Part shown: positions 41,876 through 51,524 of the stretch, piece after piece
Position numbering within the stretch: the first letter of the stretch is position 1
Layout: each line of letters opens with the position of its first letter
Origin: Verrucomicrobiota bacterium
Lineage (GTDB): Bacteria; Verrucomicrobiota; Verrucomicrobiia; Limisphaerales; Fontisphaeraceae
Assembly (NCBI GenBank): GCA_037139415.1
Contig: JBAXGN010000004.1
Span: 1 to 64,000 of the forward strand
Reading direction: 5' to 3'
Length of the DNA stretch: 64,000 nucleotides
Notes under the pieces: generated by a model
The model's database searches: none
Told to the model about the DNA's origin: nothing
The model's input: only the letters and a program-made list of their open reading frames with translations
Position numbers and translations under genes: made by a program

Positions 41876-42349
41876 TTAATGCCGCGGGAGGGCGACTTTG
41901 CCGGTGCGGGTGAGGTCCTGGATGCCGAAGGCTTTCATGAGGTCCAGAAATTTGTCCACCTTGACTTCTCCGCCGGTGATTTCGATGGTGAGGCTCTGGG
42001 GCTCGACGTTGACGATCTTGGCGCGGAAGATGTCGGTGATCTGCATCACCTCGGAGCGGGTCTCGGAGTTCACACCCACTTTGACGAGGACCAGTTCGCG
42101 ATCCACGTATTCGCCCTCGCGGTAGTCGGTGACCTTGATGACGTTGACGAGCTTATCCAATTGCTTGGTGATTTGCTCCATGGTGGCGTCGTCGCCCCGG
42201 GTGACGATGGTCATCCGGGAGACCTTGGGGTCGGAGGTGGGCGCCACGTTCAGCGTGTCAATGTTGTAACCGCGCCCGCTAAAGAGGCCGGCCACGCGGG
42301 TGAGCACGCCGAATTTGTTTTCCATGAGCACTGAGATCGTATGTCGCAT
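41876..42349 (-). CDS. ilvN: Acetolactate synthase, small regulatory subunit
   Basis: A 157-residue regulatory subunit that stimulates acetohydroxyacid synthase and gives valine feedback control in branched-chain amino acid synthesis. The N-terminal ACT domain is clear: [36 protein letters not shown]. The C-terminal ALS_ss_C domain includes [21 protein letters not shown]. Start ATG 42349 opens the ACT domain; the frame extends to 42388 without support. The last 99 bases are duplicated 3.29 kb downstream. No large-subunit gene is in the window. Confidence 0.95.
   Translation of the reverse strand: MRHTISVLMENKFGVLTRVAGLFSGRGYNIDTLNVAPTSDPKVSRMTIVTRGDDATMEQITKQLDKLVNVIKVTDYREGEYVDRELVLVKVGVNSETRSEVMQITDIFRAKIVNVEPQSLTIEITGGEVKVDKFLDLMKAFGIQDLTRTGKVALPRH
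41883..41981. repeat. Right direct repeat (3' end of intact ilvN)
   Basis: Partner of 38593-38691, 97 of 99 bases identical; it lies inside the ilvN coding sequence and stops a few bases before its stop codon. Weak similarity continues leftward to about 41818. Confidence 0.85.
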
Positions 42350-42397
42350 AACGTGCAGTAGGTTACCAGCGATCCGGAGGCGGGGCAATTATGATTT

Positions 42398-43534
42398 TCA
42401 CAGCGACGCGAGAATTTTGGGGACATCCACATGCTCGGCGATCAGGTCGCGGATGGCGCAAATTTTCTCGGTGTCGTCCGGGCGGGTCTTGACGGTGAGG
42501 TCATGCACGCGGGAGGTCACTTCGTAGCTGTCGCCCCGGGCGAGCAGCACCGGGAACGGCAGTTTGGCAATGAGGCCCATCAGGTACGGGCCGGGCCGTT
42601 CATTGCCGGTGAGGATCAGCCCCGCCAACCCGGCGATGCCACCCGTGCCAATGGCGGCGGCGGTGGAGAGCAGGATGTCCTCGCGGTCGCCCGGAACGAT
42701 GGCCAGGACGCCCGGCTGAAAGCAGGGCAACGCCTGGTGGACGCTCATGGCGCCAATGACAATATCCGTCACCAGATTATTCATCTGCGGGCTTTGGTTC
42801 AAGGACTCCGCGTGAAGTTCCTCCTGAAGGGAACCCAAAGAGGGCCGCGTCAGGATGGGCAGGTATGGCAGCACTCCCAGCAGGTTCAGCCCTTTGCGCT
42901 TGAGCCCGCGCCGGGTGAACTCGGTGATGTAACCGAGCTTTTCCGGTAACACTTTATTGATGATCACGCCGATGATTTCGACGCCTTCCTTCTCGAACAG
43001 CGCCTGGTTGAGGGTGACTTCGTCAATCGGTTTGCCGATGCCGCCGCGCGCGACAATGATGACCTTGGCCCCGAGCGCCTTGGCCACCTGCGCGTTGGAG
43101 AGATCAAACACCGCCCCCACGCCCGCATGACCCGAGCCTTCGCACAGCACGAAATCGCGCTCCCACGCCACGCGATCAAAGGCGCGCTGGATTTTACCGG
43201 TCAACTCGCCGCTGTTCTCCGCCTCGAGGTAACGGCGCGTGAATTCCGGCTCCACCGCAATGGGCGACATATCCACCAAGGGGCAATTGAGCTTATAGAC
43301 GCTGTCCATCAGGACGGTATCTTCATCAATCTTATGCTCAGCGATCTCGACGAAACGCTGGCCGACGGGCTTGATGTAGCCCACGCGGGGATAATGCTTT
43401 TTCAGCGCGGCCAGCAACCCCAGGGAGACGGTCGTTTTGCCGTCGTTCTGCCGCGTGGCGGCAATGAACACCCGAGGCGTGGAAAGATTCTTCAGCCCGG
43501 ATTTACTGTTATGATTTCCGTTCTTGTCAGTCAT
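42398..43534 (-). CDS. Phosphotransacetylase N-terminal half (BioD-like plus DRTGG domain) as a separate protein
   Basis: A 378-residue protein. The first part is a P-loop BioD-like domain (ATRQNDGKTTVSLGL, Walker A near residue 28; then GYIKPVGQ and LCEGSGHAGVGA). The second part is a DRTGG-like domain (about 225-330), with PGDREDILL corresponding to its signature. Both occur as the N-terminal regulatory half of long Pta enzymes such as E. coli Pta (714 residues). Here the catalytic half is a separate gene 116 bases upstream, so the enzyme appears split. It may regulate phosphate acetyltransferase by binding metabolites or nucleotides. Confidence 0.85.
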   Translation of the reverse strand: MTDKNGNHNSKSGLKNLSTPRVFIAATRQNDGKTTVSLGLLAALKKHYPRVGYIKPVGQRFVEIAEHKIDEDTVLMDSVYKLNCPLVDMSPIAVEPEFTRRYLEAENSGELTGKIQRAFDRVAWERDFVLCEGSGHAGVGAVFDLSNAQVAKALGAKVIIVARGGIGKPIDEVTLNQALFEKEGVEIIGVIINKVLPEKLGYITEFTRRGLKRKGLNLLGVLPYLPILTRPSLGSLQEELHAESLNQSPQMNNLVTDIVIGAMSVHQALPCFQPGVLAIVPGDREDILLSTAAAIGTGGIAGLAGLILTGNERPGPYLMGLIAKLPFPVLLARGDSYEVTSRVHDLTVKTRPDDTEKICAIRDLIAEHVDVPKILASL

Positions 43535-43650
43535 GTAAAATAATGGTTGTCAGCCTGGGTTTATGGCCGCCGGGTTCCCACCACTTATGCACCAAGCCAA
43601 CCCGGTACGGCTTGGGATACAGCGTTCAAACGCAACCGCCAACCGCGGGC

Positions 43651-44703
43651 TTATTCCCCCGGAAGTGTATCCTCCGCTTCCGGATACAGTTTTCTGAACT
43701 CGATGGCTTCCACCCCGACAATCGCCGCCACACCAAGAATATCGTGCGCATTGGAACCGCGCGAAACATCCGCTGCCGGACGCCCCAGTCCCATCAGGAT
43801 TTGCCCATACGCATTGGCACGCGCCACATGCTGCACGAATTTATAGGCGATGTTCCCCGAATTCAAGTCGGGGAAAACCAACACATTGGCTCGGCCAGCC
43901 ACGCGGCTTTCCGGCAGTTTGCGCATGGCGATCTCAGGCACCAACGCGGCGTCCAACTGCAATTCACCATCGAAATCCGCCTCCAAACCTTTCGCCTTGG
44001 CCTTTTGCTCAGCCAGCGCGGTAGCGGCCTGCACTCTGCCAATCGAGGGATGGGAGGCGCTGCCTTTGGTGGAAAAGGATAGAAAGGCCACGCGGGGCCG
44101 GGTGCCCAACAGCTTCTGGGCCAGTTGCGCCGTGGTCACGGCAATATCCGAGAGTTGATCCACATCCGGCTCGGGGATGACACCGCAATCCGCCATGAAC
44201 ATCACGCCCTGATCGCCAAACCGGGTATCCTCGACCTCCATGACCATGCAACTGGAGGCGGTGGTGGTGTTGGGCGCCACCTTGATAATCTGAAACAGGG
44301 GCCGGAGCACGCTGCCGGAAATCTCATTGGTGCCCGACACCAAGCCATCGGCCTGATGCATCGCCACCATCATCGCGCCGAAATAATTCGGCTTCATCAT
44401 GGCCTCGCGGGCCTCGTGCAGCTTGATGCCTTTGGAGCGGCGCAACATCTCAAACCGTTGCGCGAAACCGGGCAGTTCCTCGCTCTCCTCGGGGTTAATG
44501 ATGCGAATACCGTCCAATTTGACGTTCAACCGCTCCGCCGCCTCTTTGATGCGCGTGCGTTCGCCCAACAGAATGGGGGCGCCCAATCGCAAGGAATGGA
44601 ATTGCCTGGCCGCTTGCAACACCCGCGGTTCCGTCCCTTCCGGGAAGACAATCCGCTTGGGGTGCCGCTGCAGCTTCTCGATCATGCTCCCAATGAATCT
44701 CAT
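43651..44703 (-). CDS. pta: Phosphate acetyltransferase, catalytic subunit
   Basis: A 350-residue PTA/PTB-domain enzyme that interconverts acetyl-CoA and acetyl phosphate. KRIVFPEGTEPRVLQAA is the usual beginning; later motifs include DGLVSGTNEISGSVLRP, ADCGVIPEPDVDQLSDIA, FSTKGSASHPS and VFPDLNSGNIAYK near the C terminus. It is the size of a stand-alone catalytic domain. No acetate kinase is visible in the window. The gene for the regulatory half follows, so the order is reversed relative to the fused protein. Confidence 0.94.
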   Translation of the reverse strand: MRFIGSMIEKLQRHPKRIVFPEGTEPRVLQAARQFHSLRLGAPILLGERTRIKEAAERLNVKLDGIRIINPEESEELPGFAQRFEMLRRSKGIKLHEAREAMMKPNYFGAMMVAMHQADGLVSGTNEISGSVLRPLFQIIKVAPNTTTASSCMVMEVEDTRFGDQGVMFMADCGVIPEPDVDQLSDIAVTTAQLAQKLLGTRPRVAFLSFSTKGSASHPSIGRVQAATALAEQKAKAKGLEADFDGELQLDAALVPEIAMRKLPESRVAGRANVLVFPDLNSGNIAYKFVQHVARANAYGQILMGLGRPAADVSRGSNAHDILGVAAIVGVEAIEFRKLYPEAEDTLPGE

Positions 44704-44902
44704 AACGTCGTAAGTATGCGGTCCCCCACGGGAAACTGCAAGCCAAGGTTATAATAAAACGGGAGGCAGGCTAAAACCAGAACAAGCGTAGTGCATCCCA
44801 AAATTTTGCAGAAATGAAGCGCCAGAACATGGGAAACCATCAGTTGGATAAGCTGAACTGCACCACGTCTCAGAGAGTTCCCCCGCGTTATCTCCAGCGC
44901 AG

Positions 44903-46978
44903 CTAGCGTGGCGGCTGGACAACTGCTTCTTCGGACAGTGGCAAAAACACCCGGAAAACACTTCCCTGGCCCAGTTTGCTCTCAACCGTAATCGCCCCGT
45001 TATGGGCCCGCACAATCCCCAGCACCACCGCCAACCCCATCCCCCGGCCAGCAAATTTGCTGGAGAAAAACGGGTCGAAAAGCTTTTCGATATCTTGATC
45101 CGCAATTCCGCAACCCGCGTCCGCCACTTCCAAGCAGGCATAAGTCGTGAATTGCGGCTGCCAGTCTATGGGGAAACAGCCAGCGGCCGGAATATCCGCT
45201 GCGGAAACCGTCTTGACGGTCAGACAAATTACTCCTCGGGCGTCACCCATGGCTTCCCACGCATTAACGACCAGGTTGGTCAGCACCTGCTGCATCTGGT
45301 TGGCATTGGCCTGGATGGCAGGACCGGGCAAGGCCAAAACGGCCTGCAAAATCATGCCTTGCGGCAGGCTGAACCGCAACACCGGCAAATGCCGCTGACA
45401 AACCTCGGAAAAATCCAGCCGCGTCCGATTGACCGGTGTCAACCCAAGGTAGGTTACCATCTCACGGCTCACTTCCGCCGCTTTCCGGGCAGACTGCATG
45501 GCTTCGTTCAAATTATCGTAGAATTCCGAGTCACGAGGCAGCTCGCTCATGGTCATCTCCAGGTATCCCATCACCGCATGGAGTTGGTTGTTGAAATGGT
45601 GGGCAATGGCCCCAGCCATGCGACCCAAGCTTTCAGACTTCTGAAACTGACGGTTTTGGATTTCCAGTTTTTCCTTCTCCGCATCAGCCTGCTTGCGCTC
45701 AGTGATATCTTGAATCGTGCCGTGCATTTTCAGGGGACGCCCCTGAGCATCGAATTCCAGTCTGCCCAATCCATGCACCCAGCGTTCGGCCTGATCATTG
45801 TGCCGGATGATACGGTATTCCTTGTTAAAAGGCCGCACCCGGCCAAGCACTTCATTCTTAAAGTGATCTAACATCATGGAACGATCCTCAGAATGAATCA
45901 GTGCTGTCCAGCCAGCCACCGAGCGGTCGTATGCCTTATCTATCCCAAACAACTTGTCCAGCACCTCCGAACTTTTCCACAAGCCAGTGGCGACATTTAA
46001 AACGTAACTGCCCAGACCCGCGATGACCTGCGATTCTCTGAGTAAGTTTTCGCTCTCGCGCAGCGCTTCCTCGCTCGCCAACCGTTCCAGTTCGCCAGCG
46101 GCGCGCACAGCCACCATTTTCAGCATGGCTTCGGCCAGCGAGCGGTTCGCCAACGGCTTTCGTCCAATGACCGCAATCAAACCGATCGGTTGACCGGTAT
46201 GGCCCCAGAGGGTCACGCCGACATAGCTCTCCGCGTGCAAATCCCACAGGACCTGATCGCGCGGAAAGAATTGGCACACGCTGGCCGGGAAACAACAGAC
46301 CTCCTTGCCCACCACATCGCCGCAAGGAGTATCTTTCAAGGCATAGGTCACATTGTCCTCGAAATGGCCATCGTGCCAGAGCGCCACCGTCCGGGCATTC
46401 AATCCATCCCCCTCCAAATGGTCAATGCAAACGAAGTCCATGCCTAGGCTCTTGGCCAGATAACGGGCCAACGCGTTGAAGAACGGTTCCTCGGTGGTCC
46501 CTCGACTGGTTTGAGCCAAAAAGGTTTGAACTTCTCCAATCCCTTTGTGCTCAGTGATGTCCACGATCATCACCTGGTTACACGGCTGCCCGTTGAAAAT
46601 CGTGCGAGTCATGGAAAGCAGGGCATCATAGGGGGAGCCATCCTTGCGTTTGAACTGCGCCGGATAATTCTTGAACACACCCTGCTTATGGAAACGTCCT
46701 AATATCTCCTCGCGCTGCTTGGGATCGTGATAAAGCGCGGCGAGGTTGCCAATCCGCCGAAGGTCTTCACGGCTGTAACCGCCGGGTTCCAACAGCGCGG
46801 CGTTCCAAACCAACAGATTGCCTGCCGCATCCACAATGCCGATACCGATCGGCGCGTTCTCAAAGAGAGCGCGGAATTGCTCCTCGCTTTTTTGCAGCAC
46901 CGATTCCACCTGCGTTTGCAGGCTGGCATTCTCGCCGGTTTCGGTGGCACTAACCATGGGTTGTACTATGCACGCCAT
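44903..46978 (-). CDS. PAS-GAF-PAS sensor histidine kinase
   Basis: A 691-residue soluble sensor kinase with no membrane segment. A PAS domain (about 30-145; FENAPIGIGIVDAAGN) is followed by a GAF domain (about 150-310; SLGMDFVCIDHLEG) and a second PAS with PAC (about 320-450; RWVHGLGRLEFDAQG). The kinase core has the H box AGAIAHHFNNQLHAVMGYLEM, an N box (QVLTNLVVNAWEAMG) and G boxes (VADAGCGIAD, GRGMGLAVVLGIVRAHNG). There is no receiver domain or adjacent response regulator. Start at 46978 or 46957 is open. It is divergent from the proline-rich protein gene 31 bases away. Confidence 0.92.
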   Translation of the reverse strand: MACIVQPMVSATETGENASLQTQVESVLQKSEEQFRALFENAPIGIGIVDAAGNLLVWNAALLEPGGYSREDLRRIGNLAALYHDPKQREEILGRFHKQGVFKNYPAQFKRKDGSPYDALLSMTRTIFNGQPCNQVMIVDITEHKGIGEVQTFLAQTSRGTTEEPFFNALARYLAKSLGMDFVCIDHLEGDGLNARTVALWHDGHFEDNVTYALKDTPCGDVVGKEVCCFPASVCQFFPRDQVLWDLHAESYVGVTLWGHTGQPIGLIAVIGRKPLANRSLAEAMLKMVAVRAAGELERLASEEALRESENLLRESQVIAGLGSYVLNVATGLWKSSEVLDKLFGIDKAYDRSVAGWTALIHSEDRSMMLDHFKNEVLGRVRPFNKEYRIIRHNDQAERWVHGLGRLEFDAQGRPLKMHGTIQDITERKQADAEKEKLEIQNRQFQKSESLGRMAGAIAHHFNNQLHAVMGYLEMTMSELPRDSEFYDNLNEAMQSARKAAEVSREMVTYLGLTPVNRTRLDFSEVCQRHLPVLRFSLPQGMILQAVLALPGPAIQANANQMQQVLTNLVVNAWEAMGDARGVICLTVKTVSAADIPAAGCFPIDWQPQFTTYACLEVADAGCGIADQDIEKLFDPFFSSKFAGRGMGLAVVLGIVRAHNGAITVESKLGQGSVFRVFLPLSEEAVVQPPR

Positions 46979-47009
46979 ACTGATAATGCGTCAAGGCACG
47001 AGTGAAAAT

Positions 47010-47720
47010 ATGGTGGTCTTTTTGAAACAGCAACGTTATAGTGATGTTGTGCAATGGACTGGAACATGGACGCGAAGGTGGATGGCCATCGGATGGCTGT
47101 CAGTGGGTTTAGTCGCTTTCGGGGCGGAATCCCAGGAAGAACGCTATAATACGATCTCCCAGCGTAACGCGTTTGGGTTAAAACCGCCACCGGAGCCGCC
47201 GCCGCCCCCACCACCACCGGCCCCCACCACCACCGTCAAGTTGACCGGCATCATCAAACTCAATAATAACCGGCGGGCCGTGCTGCTGATTCAGGAGCAG
47301 GGTAAACAGCCAGAATCCAAAGTGCTTACGGAACAGCAAACTTCCGGCCCGGTTGAGGTACTGGCCATTGACCCGGATGAAGGTACCGTTAAAATCAAAA
47401 ACGGCGACCAAGAGGTAACCCTGAACATGGTCAAGGATGGCGTGAAGACACCCCCTGCCCCGCCCCAACCGACAACCCAACCCCAGCCTGCGCCCGGTAT
47501 TCCAATCCCCGGGCAAATCGTGCCACCCGCCGCACCGCCTGGACAGCCCGCCAACCCCGGTGCGGCGCCCGTCCCAGGAGCGGTCAATCCCGAGAATCCA
47601 AACGGGACCGCGCCGCCGATGAATTTCCAACGCCCCATGCGCACTCCGTCCAGTTTTCGCCCCTACATGATGATGTCCACCAATCCATCGGCACCCCAAG
47701 TAGTCGAGCCACCACGATGA
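47010..47720 (+). CDS. Proline-rich secreted protein with a small beta domain
   Basis: A 236-residue protein. An N-terminal signal or anchor (MAIGWLSVGLVAFGAES, from about residue 25) precedes ISQRNAFGLKPPP, a run of prolines and a small beta domain (about 75-145; VKLTGIIKLNNNRRAVLLI). A long Pro/Gln/Gly-rich tail follows. The RNxFGL motif before a proline stretch is like the start of GspC/PilP-type periplasmic domains that bind secretins, but that is only a resemblance. ATG 47010 is used; ATG 47082 is an alternative. The LacI gene follows 60 bases later. Confidence 0.65.
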   Translation: MVVFLKQQRYSDVVQWTGTWTRRWMAIGWLSVGLVAFGAESQEERYNTISQRNAFGLKPPPEPPPPPPPPAPTTTVKLTGIIKLNNNRRAVLLIQEQGKQPESKVLTEQQTSGPVEVLAIDPDEGTVKIKNGDQEVTLNMVKDGVKTPPAPPQPTTQPQPAPGIPIPGQIVPPAAPPGQPANPGAAPVPGAVNPENPNGTAPPMNFQRPMRTPSSFRPYMMMSTNPSAPQVVEPPR

Positions 47721-47780
47721 ATTGGGCCGCATGACTTTCTCATGGTAAGTTTTCATGGACTGCATTAAAGTCACCGCCAC

Positions 47781-48791
47781 ATGGTAACGTTAAAGGATAT
47801 TGCGGAAAAAGCGGACGTCTCCATCATGACGGTATCCAAAGTCTTGCATGATGCTCCTGACATTTCCACCGAAACCAAAGCGCGCGTAAGCGCCCTGGCA
47901 CAGCAAATGGGATATGTTCCCAACACGATGGCCCGCAGCCTGCGAAGCCGAACCACGAAACTGTTTGGACTCGCCATTCCAACGATTACCCATCCAGGTT
48001 TTATTCGGTTGGTGTTGGCGCTCGAAGAAAAGGCGTTTGATGCCGGATATGACCTATTGATCACTCACACTCTGGGGTTGCCGGAACGGGAAGAGGCGGT
48101 TATCCGCCGCTTGCTGGCCCGCCGAGTGGACGGCATCTTCATTGCGCCGGTGTACCGTTTCGGCAACAGCGCCCCGGCATACCGCGAAATCCAGACGCGG
48201 CAAGTCCCGACAGTTATCTTGGGGCATCGTGCGCCGTTCTGCAGTCAGTTTTGCGGCGTGGAGACCGATGAACTGACCGCCAGCATCAAGCTAACCCAGC
48301 ACCTGATCGGCTTGGGGCATCGGCGCATCGCGTTCTTTGCCGGCCCCTCCCTCTCGCCTATCGCCCAAGAACGCATGGAAGGGTACCGGCACGCCTTGCG
48401 TGATGCGGGCTTGGAGCTGGATGACCGCCTGATATTTGAAGCGGGCATGACCATTGAAGAAGGTGAAAAAACCGCTGCCGCGATGTTACAAGAATCCACC
48501 CAGGCCACCGCGGTGCTGGCCGTGAACGACTTGGTGGCCATTGGCGCCATAAATGCCTTTACGAAAGCCGGCCGCCACGTTCCAAATGATTTGAGCGTGG
48601 CTGGCTTTGGCAACTTTATGGTCGGAGAATACTTCAAAGTGCCGCTCACCACCACCAGCCAGCCCAAATACCGATTAGGCACCGCAGCCTTTGAAGCGAT
48701 GCTCAATCTCCTGGCTGGCCAGGTGCCGGGATCCAAACGCCTACCCTCGGAACCGCTCGTCCGGCAAAGTGTGGCCGCGCCACCGCTTTAA
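47781..48791 (+). CDS. LacI family transcriptional regulator
   Basis: A 336-residue repressor. The N-terminal HTH reads TLKDIAEKADVSIMTVSKVLHD, with hinge helix MARSLRS. The periplasmic-binding-like sugar domain follows (FGLAIPTITHPGF, DGIFIAPVYR, GLGHRRIAFFAGP, VNDLVAIGAINAF). A sugar or nucleoside effector is expected; the target operon is not obvious from position. Its last 4 bases overlap the end of convergent valS. This LacI member may control carbohydrate genes elsewhere. Confidence 0.95.
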   Translation: MVTLKDIAEKADVSIMTVSKVLHDAPDISTETKARVSALAQQMGYVPNTMARSLRSRTTKLFGLAIPTITHPGFIRLVLALEEKAFDAGYDLLITHTLGLPEREEAVIRRLLARRVDGIFIAPVYRFGNSAPAYREIQTRQVPTVILGHRAPFCSQFCGVETDELTASIKLTQHLIGLGHRRIAFFAGPSLSPIAQERMEGYRHALRDAGLELDDRLIFEAGMTIEEGEKTAAAMLQESTQATAVLAVNDLVAIGAINAFTKAGRHVPNDLSVAGFGNFMVGEYFKVPLTTTSQPKYRLGTAAFEAMLNLLAGQVPGSKRLPSEPLVRQSVAAPPL

Positions 48792-51460
48792 GCTTCCAAC
48801 GCCTTGAGCGCATTTAGCGCCTGGGCTTGTTTACCCAGCCACTCTTCAAGACGCCGACGGTGCTCCTCCAAAACGGCAGACGGCACCTTCGACGTGAAGC
48901 TCGGGTTGTTGAGTTTTTGTCGAACTTTCTCAATCTCGAGGTTGATCTTTTCCAATTCCTTATTGAGACGGGCCTTTTGAGCGTCCACATCAATCAGGCC
49001 TTCCAGCGGCAGGAAAAGCTCTCCCAACGGTGAACGGGCGGATGGCGTGCCCTTCTTTGCCTGATAATTTGCGTCGAGTTCCAGCGTCTCAGCCGCCAAC
49101 AGGATTTTCAGCACTTCGACTTCATAATCGCCAAGCGTTGCCACCGGTTTGAAAATGAAACGCACTTTCTTTCCGGATTGGATACCAGCTTCCCGGCGCA
49201 AGTTGCGCCCCAACCGCACCAGTTCATACTTTTGCTCATTAAATTCGGCAATCTCAGGCAGCAGACCATAGTGCGAGTTGAAGTCCTCATCCAATGGCTT
49301 GGGCCAGTTGGCATACATGATGGTCTGCCCACCCTGCCCCGCCGGCAACTCTTGATTGAAGCCCATTCCCTGCCAGAGTTCCTCCGTAATGAAAGGCAAA
49401 AACGGATGGAACAACCGCATGGTATTTGAGAGAACAAAGTCAATCACCGCCAGCGTGTTGGCCTTGCTTCCCGCGTCCTGACCTTGCAGGACGGCCTTGG
49501 TGCTTTCAATGTACCAATCGCAATATTCGTTCCAGAAGAAACGATACAACACTTGGGCAGCTTCATTGAACTTGTAGTCTTCCAGCGCGGTGGTGACTTC
49601 ACGGATGGCGAGATCCAGCCGCCCCAGAACCCAGCGATCATCGGTGGTAAGTTTAGCCGGATTGATTTCACCTTCGGTCTCCCCGCCCTGCATCTGGCGG
49701 AACCGACAGGCATTCCACAGCTTATTGCAGAAATTACGGCCCAGCTCGACGGCCTGCTCATCAAACAACAGGTCCTGGCCCTGCGGCGCGGAACGCATGA
49801 TGCCGAACCGCAATGCGTCCGCGCCAAATTTGGCAATCAGGTCCAGCGGGTCCGGTGAATTACCCAGGCTTTTGGACATCTTACGTCCGAGTTTATCGCG
49901 AATAATGCCGGTAAAATAAACATTCTTGAAGGGCATCTCGCCCATATACTCGTAACCCGCCATGATCATGCGCGCGACCCAGAAGAAAATAATGTCCGGC
50001 CCGGTGACCAAGTCGGTGGTGGGATAAAACTTTTTGACCGTCGCGGTGGAGTCCGGCCAGCCCATGGTGGCGAATGGCCAAAGCCAGGAACTGAACCATG
50101 TGTCGAGCACATCGGAATCTTGCGTCCAGTTATCAGCATCCGGTGGCGGCGTCACATCACAATGCACCGCTCCAGTCTGCTTGTGATACCAAACCGGGAT
50201 GCGATGCCCCCACCACAACTGGCGACTGATGCACCAATCCTGCAGTTTACCCATCCAATGGTCATAGACTTTGGCCCACCGATCCGGATAAAATTTCATG
50301 GCTCCCGTGGCAACCACTCCACGGGAATTTTCCTGGCTCGGATATTTGAGAAACCACTGCTCGCTAAGATACGGTTCAATCGGCACGTGGCTGCGTTCAC
50401 TATAACCCACGTTATGCACGTAATCTTCAATCTTGAAGAGCAACTTCTGCGTTTCGAGTTCTTCCACCACGGCCTTGCGCGCCTCCATGCGATCCAAGCC
50501 GGCAAAATCCTCACCCGCCTCCGAAGTCATATTTCCATCCGGGCCAATGACAACGGTAAATGGCAAATTGTGACGCAAAGCCATCTGGTAGTCAGCCAGA
50601 TCGTGCGCGGGTGTCACCTTCACACAGCCAGTCCCGAATTTCGGATCCACCAGTTCATCGGCGATGATGGGTATGGGCCTGTTTTGCAGCGGCAACAGCA
50701 CTTTGCGCCCGATGATGCTCTTATAACGCTCGTCTGTGGGATTCACCGCGACCGCCTCATCGCCGAGCATCGTCTCCGGACGGGTCGTGGCAACGACTAG
50801 GAATTCATCCGCTTTGGGGTTGCCTTGCTCATCCAGCATCGGATATTTCAAATGCCACAAATGCCCGCGCTCCTCAATCATGTTCACCTCTTCGTCAGAC
50901 AAGGCCGTGCGCGCCGCCGGGTCCCAGTTCACCATGCGTTTGCCGCGATAAATCAGCCCCTTTTTGTAGAGATCCACAAACACGCGCTGCACACACTTTG
51001 AATATTCCGGATCCATCGTGAATCGCTCACGCGTCCAATCACAGGACGCCCCCAGCTTCTTGAGCTGCTGAATGATGATCCCCCCATGCTTGTCTTTCCA
51101 TTCCCAGACCTTCTCCAGAAATTTATCGCGCCCCAGATCGTCACGATGCCTGATGACATTCTGTTTGCGTAGTGTTTTTTCAACAACCGTCTGGGTGGCA
51201 ATCCCGGCGTGATCCGTGCCCGGCAGCCAAAGTACTTCCTTCCCATCCATGCGCGCCTTGCGCGCCAGGATGTCCTGAATGGTGTTATTAAGCACATGGC
51301 CCAACGTCAGCACCCCGGTGACATTCGGGGGTGGGATAACAATGGAGTAGGCTGGTTTGCTGGAGTGTTCGTCCGCCACAAAACATCGGTTTTGCGTCCA
51401 AAATTGATACCATTTGTCTTCCACCGACTGTGGCTCGTATGCCTTTGAGATTTCACGCAT
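48788..51460 (-). CDS. valS: Valyl-tRNA synthetase
   Basis: An 890-residue class I synthetase that charges tRNA-Val. The HIGH-type motif is PPNVTGVLTLGHVLN, and the KMSKS motif appears as GRKMSKSLGNSPDPLD near residue 525. The CP1 editing domain lies between them (TTRPETMLGD, then DYQMALRHNLP). The anticodon-binding domain and a C-terminal coiled coil (KARLNKELEKINLEIEKVRQKL) follow, as usual for ValRS. Length is normal. It is preceded by the VapBC pair and not obviously in an operon. Confidence 0.97.
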   Translation of the reverse strand: MREISKAYEPQSVEDKWYQFWTQNRCFVADEHSSKPAYSIVIPPPNVTGVLTLGHVLNNTIQDILARKARMDGKEVLWLPGTDHAGIATQTVVEKTLRKQNVIRHRDDLGRDKFLEKVWEWKDKHGGIIIQQLKKLGASCDWTRERFTMDPEYSKCVQRVFVDLYKKGLIYRGKRMVNWDPAARTALSDEEVNMIEERGHLWHLKYPMLDEQGNPKADEFLVVATTRPETMLGDEAVAVNPTDERYKSIIGRKVLLPLQNRPIPIIADELVDPKFGTGCVKVTPAHDLADYQMALRHNLPFTVVIGPDGNMTSEAGEDFAGLDRMEARKAVVEELETQKLLFKIEDYVHNVGYSERSHVPIEPYLSEQWFLKYPSQENSRGVVATGAMKFYPDRWAKVYDHWMGKLQDWCISRQLWWGHRIPVWYHKQTGAVHCDVTPPPDADNWTQDSDVLDTWFSSWLWPFATMGWPDSTATVKKFYPTTDLVTGPDIIFFWVARMIMAGYEYMGEMPFKNVYFTGIIRDKLGRKMSKSLGNSPDPLDLIAKFGADALRFGIMRSAPQGQDLLFDEQAVELGRNFCNKLWNACRFRQMQGGETEGEINPAKLTTDDRWVLGRLDLAIREVTTALEDYKFNEAAQVLYRFFWNEYCDWYIESTKAVLQGQDAGSKANTLAVIDFVLSNTMRLFHPFLPFITEELWQGMGFNQELPAGQGGQTIMYANWPKPLDEDFNSHYGLLPEIAEFNEQKYELVRLGRNLRREAGIQSGKKVRFIFKPVATLGDYEVEVLKILLAAETLELDANYQAKKGTPSARSPLGELFLPLEGLIDVDAQKARLNKELEKINLEIEKVRQKLNNPSFTSKVPSAVLEEHRRRLEEWLGKQAQALNALKALEA

Positions 51461-51524
51461 AAAATGTTCTTGTTATGAATAACCAAATGATTCCGTCAAC
51501 CCACCACGTTTTCTCCGAAAACGG

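Larger units (their letters stand above)
38692..41882. mobile_element. Candidate small cargo cassette at the ilvN 3' end
   Basis: About 3.2 kb containing only the AAA-type ATPase and TPR genes is bounded by direct repeats of the ilvN 3' end (38593-38691 and 41883-41981). The structure equals that left by site-specific insertion into a gene end, but no integrase or transposase is present inside. A larger element that lost its integrase, a satellite moved in trans, or homologous exchange are all possible. Confidence 0.5.

Noticed and set aside
41771-42334. Plus-strand frame opposite ilvN
   Set aside because: Shadow of ilvN in another frame without independent support.
44749-45141. Minus-strand frame overlapping the end of the PAS/GAF histidine kinase
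   Set aside because: It reads in another frame of the kinase gene, is rich in Cys/Trp and has no domain.
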